From assembly GCF_030814655.1 (NCBI RefSeq), contig NZ_JAUSVK010000001.1, positions 1,507,501 to 1,571,500 of the forward strand: a stretch of DNA of 64,000 nucleotides, written 5' to 3'. A model generated the notes under the pieces. That model saw only the letters and a list, made by a program, of their open reading frames with translations, had not been told where the DNA came from and did no database searches. The translations under genes and the position numbers were made by a program. Shown here one piece after another: positions 37,047-45,222 of this stretch. How positions within the stretch are numbered: the stretch's first letter is position 1; every line of letters begins with the position of its first letter. The DNA is from Labrys monachus. Lineage in GTDB: Bacteria; Pseudomonadota; Alphaproteobacteria; Rhizobiales; Labraceae.

Positions 37047-37631
37047 ATGATCGACCGCCCCGACCGCCTGCGCTTCCTCGGCTTGACGGGAAGCCTGCGC
37101 CGCGACTCCCACTCCACCGCCATCCTGCGCGGGCTTCAGGCCGCCCTCGGCGCCGGTGCGGACCTCGTCATCCGCGACCTGCAGGTGCCGCTCTACAACG
37201 AAGACGAGGACGGGCCGGCGACGGCCGAGCCCGTCCGCCAGCTGCGCGAAGCGATTGCCGCCAGCGACGGCCTGGTGATCGCGACGCCGGAATATAATCA
37301 CGGCATCCCGGGCGTCCTCAAGAATGCGATCGACTGGGCGTCGCGTCCCTACGGGACGTCGTCCCTCACCGGCCGGCCGGTGCTCGTCATCTCGTCCTCG
37401 CCGGCATTCACGGGGGGCGTGCGGGCGCACGCGCAGGTCAACGAGGCGCTGCTCTCCGCCCAGGCGCTGCTCGTGCCGGGACCCCAGGTGGTGATCGGCG
37501 GCATCGCGGAGAAGATACGGGACGGGCGGCTGGTCGACGAGGCCAGCCTGGCCTTCGCCGTGGCGGCTGTCGGCCGCCTGGAGGCGGCCTGCCGCCGCCT
37601 GCGCCATCGCCCCGAACACCGCGTGGCATAG
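37047..37631 (+). CDS. NADPH-dependent FMN reductase family protein
   Basis: The 194-residue flavodoxin-like protein begins MIDRPDRLRFLGLTGSLRRD, with the FMN phosphate loop GLTGSLRRDSHSTAIL, and carries the family motif VIATPEYNHGIPGVLKNAID near residue 80 and GRPVLVISSSPAFTGGVRAH. Such enzymes reduce FMN, quinones or metals such as chromate. AGAGAGG precedes the ATG at 37047; earlier in-frame starts lack a ribosome-binding site. It is divergent from the LysR gene. Confidence 0.88.
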   Translation: MIDRPDRLRFLGLTGSLRRDSHSTAILRGLQAALGAGADLVIRDLQVPLYNEDEDGPATAEPVRQLREAIAASDGLVIATPEYNHGIPGVLKNAIDWASRPYGTSSLTGRPVLVISSSPAFTGGVRAHAQVNEALLSAQALLVPGPQVVIGGIAEKIRDGRLVDEASLAFAVAAVGRLEAACRRLRHRPEHRVA

Positions 37632-37787
37632 ACGCCGGTGCGCATCGGCCTCCTGCAGTCATGGACCTCCGGCACGGAGGGGGATATTCCTCCTGCCGCA
37701 AGCGTGGACGCCCCGGCATGATTCCGGCCCCGATCTCGATGTCTTCTTCGGGCCTGCCGCGGCCGTCGTCCAACAGGAGGCAATCGC

Positions 37788-38162
37788 ATGACCGAAGACG
37801 AGCGCGCCATTCGCGACATGGTGGATCAATGGATGTCCGCCAGCAAGGCGGGAGACCACGAGACGGTGCTCGGCCTGATGACGGACGACGCGATCTTCAT
37901 GGTCCCCGGGCGGGAGCCCTTCGGCAAGGACGCCTTCGAAGCCGCGGTCCAAGGCTCGAAGGACATCCGCGTCGAGGGCGGGAGCGAGATCCAGGAGATC
38001 CAGGTGCTCGGCGACTGGGCGTGGCTGCGCAATCACGTCGAGGTCTCGATCACGCCGCCGGGCGGCGAGGCGATACGCCGCTCCGGCTACACGCTCACCA
38101 TCCTGCGCAAGGGTGCGGACGGCCGCTGGCGGCTGATGCGCGACGCCAACCTGATGGGGTGA
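37788..38162 (+). CDS. SnoaL/NTF2-like DUF4440-type protein
   Basis: The 124-residue product is a small cone-fold protein: MTEDERAIRDMVDQWMSASK at the start, LMTDDAIFMVPGREPFGKDA in the middle and ILRKGADGRWRLMRDANLM at the end, as in the SgcJ/EcaC and DUF4440 groups. AACAGGAGG-like bases precede the ATG. It has no signal peptide. Members range from enzymes to ligand-binding accessory proteins, so the role here is open. Confidence 0.83.
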   Translation: MTEDERAIRDMVDQWMSASKAGDHETVLGLMTDDAIFMVPGREPFGKDAFEAAVQGSKDIRVEGGSEIQEIQVLGDWAWLRNHVEVSITPPGGEAIRRSGYTLTILRKGADGRWRLMRDANLMG

Positions 38163-38317
38163 GCCGGCCGACGGCCGCCGTCGCCCTTCCGGGGCGCCCG
38201 AACGCCGACGCCGGGATGCGCCAACGCCCTCCTGTTCCGGCGGGGCGCGCGAGGTCCGGCGTTCCGTATCGCTCCAGGTGGCGTGACCGGCTCCCTGCCG
38301 GGCCGAGCCGCGATGCT

Positions 38318-39004
38318 CTAACGGACCATCAGTTCAAAGGGCGCGGCCTCGTCCCAGACGAAGTTGCCGTCCGGCAGCCTGACGAGCTCGGGGAAATGCC
38401 CGGGCATGATGCGGTCGGCGCGATCGAGGATGTTGCGGATCGTCGCGGTTCCCACCTCGATCTCGTCGAAAGCCATGTCGCAGCGCCGCAGGATGGCTTC
38501 CTTGGCGTATTTGATGGCGTCGCCCGCGATCACCGTGGTGCCGCGCTCGGTGTCCAGCTCGATCGCGAAGCACCCCGGCGTGTGGCCGGGCGCCGGAAAG
38601 AAGCCGATGCCCCGATCGATCTGCCCCTCGCCCTCGATGAGGGTGACCCTGGACTTCGACAGCTGTTCCCGGATGCCCCAGGGCACGAGCAGGTCGTCGG
38701 GATGCGGCGCGCCGACATAGTCCCATTCCCGCCGGCTGACCAGGAATTCGGCATGCGCGAACAGGTCGACATTGTGGGCGTGGTCGAAATGCAGATGCGA
38801 GAGGAAGACGAGGGGGATGTCGGCAGGCTTGAGGCCGCGGGCGTCGAGAGCCTTCAGGAGGCCGAGCCTCGATATGTAGCCGCCGGTGTCGAACAGGATC
38901 GGGCCGCTCGGCCCCTGGATCAGGGTGACGTTCGACATGCCCAGGAAGTCGTCCTTGAGCCGCAGATTGTTGCCGCGGACGAGAAGTTCGTAGTCTGGCT
39001 TCAT
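38318..39004 (-). CDS. Metallo-beta-lactamase-fold lactonase-like protein (AttM/AiiA type)
   Basis: The 228-residue product is of the type that includes N-acyl-homoserine lactone lactonases. It has SNVTLIQGPSGPILFDTGGY, the dinuclear-zinc motif SHLHFDHAHNVD near residue 70, a second histidine in APGHTPGCFAIEL and the aspartate in TVIAGDAIKYAKEAI, and a late histidine in IMPGHFPELV. All metal ligands seem intact. Its ATG overlaps the GntR stop, so the two are co-translated. Given the opposing catabolic operon, the natural substrate may be a sugar or muconate-type lactone rather than a quorum signal; that is an inference. Confidence 0.85.
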   Translation of the reverse strand: MKPDYELLVRGNNLRLKDDFLGMSNVTLIQGPSGPILFDTGGYISRLGLLKALDARGLKPADIPLVFLSHLHFDHAHNVDLFAHAEFLVSRREWDYVGAPHPDDLLVPWGIREQLSKSRVTLIEGEGQIDRGIGFFPAPGHTPGCFAIELDTERGTTVIAGDAIKYAKEAILRRCDMAFDEIEVGTATIRNILDRADRIMPGHFPELVRLPDGNFVWDEAAPFELMVR

Positions 39005-39708
39005 CGGCTCTGCTCCGCTTCGGCGTGGTCGGGCCGGACGCCGGCCGGGTGCCCGAAGGCGGCCGCCCCGTGAGCCCGCTTGAAGGCTTCCAGCGGCGGC
39101 AGGATATGGCTGACCGCGAGCGCCACGAAGCCCTCCCGGTCCCCGGCCTCCAGCTGCCGGATCATGCGCTCGTGATCCTTGCGGGAGTCGACGAGGAGGG
39201 TGGGATCGCCGACGCCGTACCAGCGGATTCCCGTCGTCTCGACCCAGAGCCTCTCGATCGTGTCGGCGAGGTACTGGTTGGGGCAGGTCTGCCAGATCCG
39301 GCGGTGGAACGCGTCGTTCAGGACATTGACCTCGAGCAGCTTGCCGGCGTCCTGCGCGCGGCAGTAGTCCGCATGGATGGCCTTGAGGGCGGCGACGGTT
39401 TCGGCGGCGGCGGGCATCGGCAGCCTTCTGGCCGCCTCCGCCTGCAGGATCATCCGCACCTCGTAGATCTGCTCGACCTGACGGACGGAGAAGTCGCGCA
39501 CCACGACGCCCCGGTTGGGCCGGCGGATGATGAGGCCCATCTGCTCGAGGCCGACGAGAGCGGCGCGCACGATATGGCGCGAGGCCTGGAATTTGGCGCT
39601 GATCTCGTCTTCGACCAGATGCTCTCGTGGGCGAAGCCGTCCGATGATGATGTCCGACTTGATGGCATCGATCAGTCTTGCTGCCTGCGCGTCCGTCTTG
39701 GTTCCCAA
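39001..39708 (-). CDS. GntR-family (FCD/FadR) transcriptional regulator
   Basis: The 235-residue protein has a GntR winged helix with RLRPREHLVEDEISAKFQAS and RHIVRAALVGLEQMGLIIRRPNRGV among its first 70 residues and an FCD effector domain with RMILQAEAARRLPMPA and metal-type histidines (LNDAFHRRI, SHILPPLEAF). FCD regulators usually sense carboxylates or sugar acids and repress. It is divergent from the hydrolase-SDR-ABC operon and a 12-bp palindrome lies in the gap, so it probably represses that operon. Confidence 0.93.
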   Translation of the reverse strand: MGTKTDAQAARLIDAIKSDIIIGRLRPREHLVEDEISAKFQASRHIVRAALVGLEQMGLIIRRPNRGVVVRDFSVRQVEQIYEVRMILQAEAARRLPMPAAAETVAALKAIHADYCRAQDAGKLLEVNVLNDAFHRRIWQTCPNQYLADTIERLWVETTGIRWYGVGDPTLLVDSRKDHERMIRQLEAGDREGFVALAVSHILPPLEAFKRAHGAAAFGHPAGVRPDHAEAEQSR

Positions 39709-39839
39709 GCTGTCTCCCCCTCCGACTCGTCCTAGCTAGCACGACTGCCGCGCCGAACGCACGGGTTGGACGCCGTGCCCGCCTCCCGCCGCGCGCTGTC
39801 GCGTTCTTCATATATTTTGGCGATAAAATTTTCTATAAG

Positions 39840-39873
39840 ATTGTTGACAATGTTATCTACAAAAAGGGATATA
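39840..39873 (+). promoter_or_regulatory. Candidate promoter with overlapping GntR operator
   Basis: ATTGTTGACAAT at 39840-39851 is an inverted repeat (ATTGT, TG, ACAAT) of the size bound by FCD-type GntR proteins. It overlaps a TTGACA hexamer at 39844-39849, and a GATATA hexamer follows at 39868-39873 with an 18-base spacer, forming a sigma-70-like promoter for the gene starting at 39911. The operator would block the -35 region. The surrounding 39810-39870 stretch is strongly AT-rich compared with the flanks. Confidence 0.55.
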
Positions 39874-39910
39874 CCAGTCGGCGCTGCCGGCGCCCTGTCG
39901 GAAAGGCCCC

Positions 39911-40747
39911 ATGCCGGATCTCATCCACATCAACGGAATCGACACGGCCTATGCGCTGGAGGGGCCGTCCGCTGCGCCCGTCGTGGTGCTCGCCAACGGG
40001 CTCGGCGCCGATCTGTCGATGTGGGCGAACCAGCTGGCCGTGCTGGCGACCTCCTTTCGCGTGCTGCGCTACGACATGCGCGGCCATGGCGGCACGGGCG
40101 CCACGCCGGGGGATTATTCGCTCGACCTGCTCGCCGGCGACCTTCTCGCCTTGCTGGACGGGCTGTCGATCGCCCGGGCCCATCTCGTCGGCGCTTCGCT
40201 GGGCGGCATGGTCGGCCAGTTCCTCGCCGTGCATCATGCCGACAGGCTGGAGAGCCTCGCGCTTGTGGCGACATCGAGCGAGGCGCCGCGCAAGGCCTGG
40301 CAGGAGCGCGTGCGGGAGGTGCGGCGGGACGGCGTCGAGCCGCAGGTCGAGCCGACGATCGACCGCTGGTTCACGCCCGCCTTCAGGGCTGCCCACCCCG
40401 ACCTCATGGCCTCCATGCGGCGCATGGTGCTGCGCACGTCCCGGGATGGCTATGCGGGCTGCGCCGCCGCGATCCGCGACATGGTCCTGTCGCCCGTCAT
40501 CGGGCGCATCCGGGTGCCGACCCTCGTCGTCGCCGGCGCAGCGGATCTCTCGACCCCGCTGCCGATGCTCGAACATATCGCGGGCACGATTCCCGACGCT
40601 CGCCTGGTCGCGATCGAGGAGGCTGCGCACATGCCGCCGCTGGAAAGGCCGGAGGAGTGCAATGCCGCGATCGAAAGCTTCCTCCGCGGCCTCGACGCCG
40701 GTCCGGCAGCCGGCCTTCGCCAAATGGCGAGCCGTCTGCGTGGCTGA
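39911..40747 (+). CDS. Alpha/beta hydrolase, 3-oxoadipate enol-lactonase type
   Basis: The 278-residue enzyme begins MPDLIHINGIDTAYALEGPS and has the oxyanion stretch VVLANGLGADLSMWANQLAV, the nucleophile elbow GASLGGMVGQF near residue 97, an acid residue in LVVAGAADLSTPL and the catalytic histidine in EEAAHMPPLERPEE. This pattern is that of PcaD-like enol-lactonases. No other protocatechuate genes are near, so the lactone may be different. It is the first gene of the operon controlled from 39840. Confidence 0.88.
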   Translation: MPDLIHINGIDTAYALEGPSAAPVVVLANGLGADLSMWANQLAVLATSFRVLRYDMRGHGGTGATPGDYSLDLLAGDLLALLDGLSIARAHLVGASLGGMVGQFLAVHHADRLESLALVATSSEAPRKAWQERVREVRRDGVEPQVEPTIDRWFTPAFRAAHPDLMASMRRMVLRTSRDGYAGCAAAIRDMVLSPVIGRIRVPTLVVAGAADLSTPLPMLEHIAGTIPDARLVAIEEAAHMPPLERPEECNAAIESFLRGLDAGPAAGLRQMASRLRG

Positions 40748-40780
40748 TCCCAACCCAACCGACGAAGGGGCTTCGCTCTC

Positions 40781-41539
40781 ATGTCAGCACGCTTGACCGG
40801 CAAACGCATCATCATCACCGGCGCCGTCGGCAATATCGGCAAGGAAGCCGTCCGCAGCTTCGTCGCCGAGGGCGCGCGTGTCGTCATCGGCGACCGCGAC
40901 GCAGCAGCGGGCGAGGCGGTGGCCCGGGAGTTCGGGGATGGCGTTCGTTTCATCCGCACGGACGTCGCCGAGGAAGCGAGCGTCCGTTCGCTGGTCGAGG
41001 AGGGGGCGGCATGGCTGGGCGGGCTCGACGTGCTCGTCCAGAATGCCGGCGTGCAATATTCCGGCGCCATCGCCGATTTCGAGACGGCGCATTGGGATTT
41101 GCTCTTCACCGTCAATGTCCGGGCGCATTTCTTCGGCGCGAAATATGCGATCCCGCATCTGCGGAGGGCCGGAGGGGGATCGATCATCAACACCTCCTCG
41201 CTCGCCGGCAAGCGCGGAGGGCCGGGGCTCGCCGCCTATTCGGCCTCGAAGGGCGCGGTGATCGCCTTCACCACGGCGCTGGCGCTCGAACTCGCGTCCG
41301 ACAACATCCGCGTCAACGCGATCTGTCCCGGCTGGGTCAACACCGCCTTCAACCGGCCCGCCATCGACTTCATGGGCGGGGCCTCGGCACAGGAGGCCAA
41401 GGTCGCCTCCTTCGTGCCGCTCGGCCGGCAGGCCCGCTCGGAGGAGATCGCGCCGATGTTCGTCTATCTCGCCTCCGACGAATCCACCTACATGACGGCC
41501 CAAGCCATCGGCATCGATGGCGGCGCCTACAATTCCTAG
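40781..41539 (+). CDS. Short-chain dehydrogenase/reductase
   Basis: The 252-residue classical SDR has the cofactor loop IITGAVGNIGKEA near residue 12 (an unusual GAVGNIGK in place of TGxxxGIG), NAGVQ, the catalytic serine in INTSSLAG and the YSASKGA motif, ending in IGIDGGAYNS. The acid after beta-2 (VIGDRD) suggests NAD rather than NADP. AAGGGG lies about ten bases before the ATG. Within this operon it is the likely sugar or polyol dehydrogenase that would make a ketone or lactone; that is inferred from context. Confidence 0.92.
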   Translation: MSARLTGKRIIITGAVGNIGKEAVRSFVAEGARVVIGDRDAAAGEAVAREFGDGVRFIRTDVAEEASVRSLVEEGAAWLGGLDVLVQNAGVQYSGAIADFETAHWDLLFTVNVRAHFFGAKYAIPHLRRAGGGSIINTSSLAGKRGGPGLAAYSASKGAVIAFTTALALELASDNIRVNAICPGWVNTAFNRPAIDFMGGASAQEAKVASFVPLGRQARSEEIAPMFVYLASDESTYMTAQAIGIDGGAYNS

Positions 41540-41550
41540 GGGGCGCGGCC

Positions 41551-41586
41551 ATGCAGGCGGGCAAAGACCGGTGGCCGCGATGCTGA
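41551..41586 (+). other. Eleven-codon leader reading frame overlapping the ABC ATPase start
   Basis: An ATG at 41551 stands behind AGGGGGCGCGGCC, a better ribosome-binding site than that of the ATPase gene, and opens a frame of 11 codons plus TGA ending at 41586. The ATPase ATG at 41580 lies inside its final codons in another frame. The arrangement could couple ATPase translation to ribosomes finishing the leader frame. It may equally be chance. Confidence 0.35.
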
Positions 41587-43115
41587 CCGCGGCGACGGCG
41601 AGCGGGGCACGGGCGGCGTCCCCCATCCTGGTGATGGAGGGCATTTCGAAGGCCTATGGCGCGACCATCGCCGTGCGCCGCGTGTCGCTCGACATCGAGG
41701 CCGGCGAGGTCCACGGCATTCTCGGCGAGAACGGCGCCGGCAAATCGACCATCGTCAAGGTCCTCAGCGGCATCGTCACCCCCGACAGCGGGCGCATCGC
41801 CCTTGGCGGCGCCCCCTTCGCGCCGGGCAGCCCGATGGCGGCGCGGGCAGCCGGCGTGTCGACGGCGTTCCAGGAACTCAGCCTGCTGCCCAACCTCACC
41901 GTCGCCCAGAACCTCCTGCTGCCCCTGCAGCTCAAGGGACCGCTCGGCTTCGTCTCGGCACGCCGCACACGCGATCGCGCCGCGGCGATGCTCGGCGAAT
42001 ACGGGCTCGGCCATATCCATCCCGACCTGCCGGTGCGCTCGCTGTCGCTGGCGGAAAAGCAGCGCGTCGAGATCATGCGCGCCGTCAGCCGCAGTCCCAA
42101 GCTGCTGGTGCTCGACGAGCCGACGGCCGCCTTGGCCGATCCCGGCTGGCTGTTCGCTATCCTCGAAAGGCTGACGGCGACGGGCACCGGCGTGCTCTAC
42201 ATCTCCCATCGCCTGTCGGAGATCCGGCGGCTGTGCCGACGGGGCACCATCCTGCGCAACGGCGAAAGCATCGAGACCGTCCCGCTGGAGGGCGTCGGCG
42301 ACGACCGCATCTTCGAGATGATGGTGGGCGCCGCCGCGGGCGCCCGGACAACGGCGCATGCGGCGCCCGCCGGCCGCGGCGGACCGGTCGCCCTTGCGGT
42401 CCGCAACCTTGCGGGCGGCAATGTCCGGGACATCAGCCTGGACGTGCGCAGCGGCGAGATCGTCGGCGTCGCCGCTCTGGAAGGGCAGGGCCAGCGCGAT
42501 CTCTTCCGCATGCTCGCCGGCCTGACTCCGGTGCGCGGCGGCGAGATCGCCATCGACGGCAAACCCGCCGTCATCGCGTCCCCGGCCGCCGCGGCGCGGG
42601 CCGGCATCGGCTTCGTGCCCGAGGAGCGCAAGACGGAGGGCGTCTTCCTCGGCCTGAGCACCGACACCAATATCTCGCTCTCCCTGCTCGGCCGGCTCAG
42701 TCGCTTCGGCATCCTCGACCGGGCCGGCGAGCGCGCCGCGGTGCGGCGGGAAGCGCGGCGCGTCGACCTCGCCGAGCGCTATCTGCGCCTCAAGATCGGC
42801 GAACTGTCCGGGGGCAACCAGCAGAAGGCCCTGATCGGGCGCGTGCTGGCCTCGGGCGCGCGCCATCTCGTGCTGTTCGATCCGACCCGCGGCGTCGATG
42901 TCGGCACCAAGGCGGTCATCTACGGCGTGATCCGCGATTTCGTCGGTCATGGCGGATCGGTGCTCGTCTATTCGACCGAGCTCTCCGAACTCGTGCACCT
43001 CGTCGACCGATGCATCGTCGTCTATCGCGGCAGGGTGGCGGGAGAGGTGCCGAAAGAAGCGCTTTCCGAGCCGCGCCTGGTCGCCCTCGCTGCCGGACAG
43101 GAGGCACGGGCATGA
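41580..43115 (+). CDS. CUT2 sugar ABC transporter, double ATPase subunit
   Basis: This 511-residue RbsA/XylG-like protein has two nucleotide-binding domains. The first has Walker A LGENGAGKSTIVKVLSG near 52, the signature SLSLAEKQRVEIMRAV and Walker B LLVLDEPTAALA. The second has the usual degenerate Walker A region AALEGQGQRDLFRML, PEERKTEGVF and the signature ELSGGNQQKALIGRVLA. The ATG at 41580 is my choice; upstream the frame is open to 41517 but inside the SDR. Two permeases and a binding protein follow, completing the importer. Confidence 0.93.
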   Translation: MLTAATASGARAASPILVMEGISKAYGATIAVRRVSLDIEAGEVHGILGENGAGKSTIVKVLSGIVTPDSGRIALGGAPFAPGSPMAARAAGVSTAFQELSLLPNLTVAQNLLLPLQLKGPLGFVSARRTRDRAAAMLGEYGLGHIHPDLPVRSLSLAEKQRVEIMRAVSRSPKLLVLDEPTAALADPGWLFAILERLTATGTGVLYISHRLSEIRRLCRRGTILRNGESIETVPLEGVGDDRIFEMMVGAAAGARTTAHAAPAGRGGPVALAVRNLAGGNVRDISLDVRSGEIVGVAALEGQGQRDLFRMLAGLTPVRGGEIAIDGKPAVIASPAAAARAGIGFVPEERKTEGVFLGLSTDTNISLSLLGRLSRFGILDRAGERAAVRREARRVDLAERYLRLKIGELSGGNQQKALIGRVLASGARHLVLFDPTRGVDVGTKAVIYGVIRDFVGHGGSVLVYSTELSELVHLVDRCIVVYRGRVAGEVPKEALSEPRLVALAAGQEARA

Positions 43116-44122
43116 GCGTCGAAGCCGTCAACCCGAGGGCCGGGGCGATGCTCAGGCCCGAGCCCTGGTACCGCCGCATGCTCGGCGACGGCACCACGGT
43201 GATCGTCGCCATCCTCGTCGTGCTCCTCGTGGTGTTCGCTGCAACCCAGAGCGATGCGCTGACGCAGTCGGTGCTGACCGACATCCTCAACAACAGCCTG
43301 CCGCTCGCGCTCGCGGCGGCGGGCGGCACGCTCGTCGTGCTGACGCGCGGCTTCGACCTGTCGGTGGCCGGCGTGGTGTCGCTCACCAATGTCCTGGTCG
43401 CCGTCCATGCGGGTGACGGCCCGCTGGGGGCGTTGCAGGGCCTCGCGGTCGCGGTGGCGGTCGGCGCGCTGGTCGGCGCCGTCAACGGCGTGCTCGTCGC
43501 CTATTGGAACCTGCAGTCGATCGCCCTGACGCTGGCCTCGATGATCGTGTGTTCCGGCGCCGCGCTGCTGGTGCTCGATGCGCCCGGCGGAAACGTGTCC
43601 GATTTCATGGTCTACGACCTCACCGACCGCATCGCCGGTACCGTTCCGGTGGCGCTGGCGGTCGGCGTCGGCGTCTATGCGGTCTGGTTCCTGCTGCGCC
43701 GGACCGACTGGGGCATCCGGCTCTATGCCGTCGGCGCCGACGAGACCGCGGCCGTGCTGGCGGGCATTCCCGTCAGGCGTACCAAGGTGATCGCCTATGT
43801 CCTCGCCGGAATCTGCTACGGGCTGGCCGGCTTCATGCTGACCGCGCTGACCGCGACCGGCACGCCGAATGTCGGCGATCCCTATCTGCTGCTCGTCTTC
43901 GCCGCCATCGCACTCGGAGGCACTTCCTTCGCCGGCGGGCGCGGGGGCGTCGCCGGTTCGATGCTCGGCGCGCTCACGCTCACGCTGCTCCAGAAGGTGC
44001 TGTTCTCCACGGGCGTGTCGTCCTTCTACACCGGCATCTTCCAGGGTGCCGTGATGGTGCTCGCCGTGGTGATCGCCGCGATCTCCGCCCGCTTCTCGTC
44101 GCAGGGGGAGGCTCGCTCATGA
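43112..44122 (+). CDS. CUT2 sugar ABC transporter permease (first)
   Basis: The 336-residue protein is an RbsC-like permease with about eight to ten helices. Recognisable elements are LPLALAAAGGTLVVLTRGFD and LSVAGVVSLTNVLVAVHAGD at about 60-100, and in the C-terminal half LYAVGADETAAVLAGIPVRR and IALGGTSFAGGRGGVAGSML, both hallmarks of the family. ACAGGAGG precedes the ATG at 43112, which overlaps the ATPase stop. Confidence 0.93.
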   Translation: MSVEAVNPRAGAMLRPEPWYRRMLGDGTTVIVAILVVLLVVFAATQSDALTQSVLTDILNNSLPLALAAAGGTLVVLTRGFDLSVAGVVSLTNVLVAVHAGDGPLGALQGLAVAVAVGALVGAVNGVLVAYWNLQSIALTLASMIVCSGAALLVLDAPGGNVSDFMVYDLTDRIAGTVPVALAVGVGVYAVWFLLRRTDWGIRLYAVGADETAAVLAGIPVRRTKVIAYVLAGICYGLAGFMLTALTATGTPNVGDPYLLLVFAAIALGGTSFAGGRGGVAGSMLGALTLTLLQKVLFSTGVSSFYTGIFQGAVMVLAVVIAAISARFSSQGEARS

Positions 44123-45162
44123 GCGCCGAAACCCGGCCGGGCACCCCCGTGCGGCCCGCGGACACGCGCGGCAGCGCATCGGGCCGCGGCCTGTCGCGCC
44201 TCGATCGCGACCTGCGCAACGCGCTGGTGCTGTTCGCGGTCTCCATCGTCCTGATCTTCGCCTCGCGCGGCCTGGGGCCGGGCTTCGGCAGCCTCGCGCA
44301 GATCAAGGCCATCCTCCTGATCTCGAGCTTCGTGATGGTGGTCGCCTTCGGCCAGCAGATGGTGGTCCTCATCGGCGGCCTCGATCTTTCCGTCGCCTCG
44401 ATGATGACCCTCGGCGGCATCCTGGCCTTCAACTGGATCGGCGATTCGAGCGCCGCTTTGGTATGGGGCGTCCCGGCGATCCTGCTCGTCACCGCGGCGA
44501 TCGGCGCCTGCAGCGGCATCGGCATCAGCCTGCTCGGGGTGCCGCCCTTCATCATGACGCTGGCGATGGGCATCATGCTGTACGGCGCGACGCTCGGCTT
44601 CACGCAGGGCACGCCGACCGGCGCCGCCTCGCCCATGCTTTCGGCGCTGTTCGCACCGACCGCGATCGGCGTGCCGATGCTCTACCTCATGGTCCTCTTC
44701 ACCCTGGCGGGCTGGTTCGTGCAGACGCGCACCGCCTTCGGCCGCAGGCTCTATGCGCTCGGCATCAATCCCACCGCCGCCTATGTGGCGGGCCTGCCGG
44801 TGCGCCGGCTGACGATCGCCACCTATGCGATCAGCGGGGCGAGCGCGGGGCTCGGCGGCATTCTCCTCGTCGGCTATGTCAGCGGCGTCACCCTGATGAT
44901 GGGCCAGAGCTACCTGCTGCCTTCGGTGGCCGCGGTCGTCATCGGCGGCACTTCGATCGTCGGAGGGCGCGGCATCTATCCCGGCGCCGTCGCCGGCGCG
45001 ATCCTGCTCACCACCCTTTCGACCATCGTCTCCTCCCTCGGCATTCCCGAGGGCTGGCGCACCATCATCTACGGCGCGGTGATCTTCGTCGCGCTCGTTC
45101 TGCTGCGCGACGATCTCCAGCACTTGCTCGGCCGGCGCCGCCGGAAGCCGGGGAAAGACTAG
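44119..45162 (+). CDS. CUT2 sugar ABC transporter permease (second)
   Basis: The 347-residue RbsC-like protein has a basic N-terminal tail of about 35 residues and then the membrane domain, with FGQQMVVLIGGLDLSVASMM, PPFIMTLAMGIMLYGATLGF, LYALGINPTAAYVAGLPVRR and VVIGGTSIVGGRGIYPGAVA. It overlaps the first permease by four bases. Two different permease genes imply a heterodimeric channel, as in some autoinducer-2 and rhamnose-type importers. Confidence 0.93.
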   Translation: MSAETRPGTPVRPADTRGSASGRGLSRLDRDLRNALVLFAVSIVLIFASRGLGPGFGSLAQIKAILLISSFVMVVAFGQQMVVLIGGLDLSVASMMTLGGILAFNWIGDSSAALVWGVPAILLVTAAIGACSGIGISLLGVPPFIMTLAMGIMLYGATLGFTQGTPTGAASPMLSALFAPTAIGVPMLYLMVLFTLAGWFVQTRTAFGRRLYALGINPTAAYVAGLPVRRLTIATYAISGASAGLGGILLVGYVSGVTLMMGQSYLLPSVAAVVIGGTSIVGGRGIYPGAVAGAILLTTLSTIVSSLGIPEGWRTIIYGAVIFVALVLLRDDLQHLLGRRRRKPGKD

Positions 45163-45222
45163 AAGTTCGGCATTCCGCCGAGGCAACAGCCTGAGAACAG
45201 GCATTTCTGACAGGGAAGAAAA

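Noticed and set aside
38318-39004. A quorum-quenching acyl-homoserine lactonase.
   Set aside because: The fold and metal motif fit, but there is no linked quorum-sensing gene and the context is a sugar-type catabolic operon, so I kept the broader lactonase-like call.
39911-40747. A protocatechuate (beta-ketoadipate) pathway gene pcaD.
   Set aside because: No pcaB, pcaC, pcaG, pcaH or pcaQ lies nearby, so only the enol-lactonase type is claimed.
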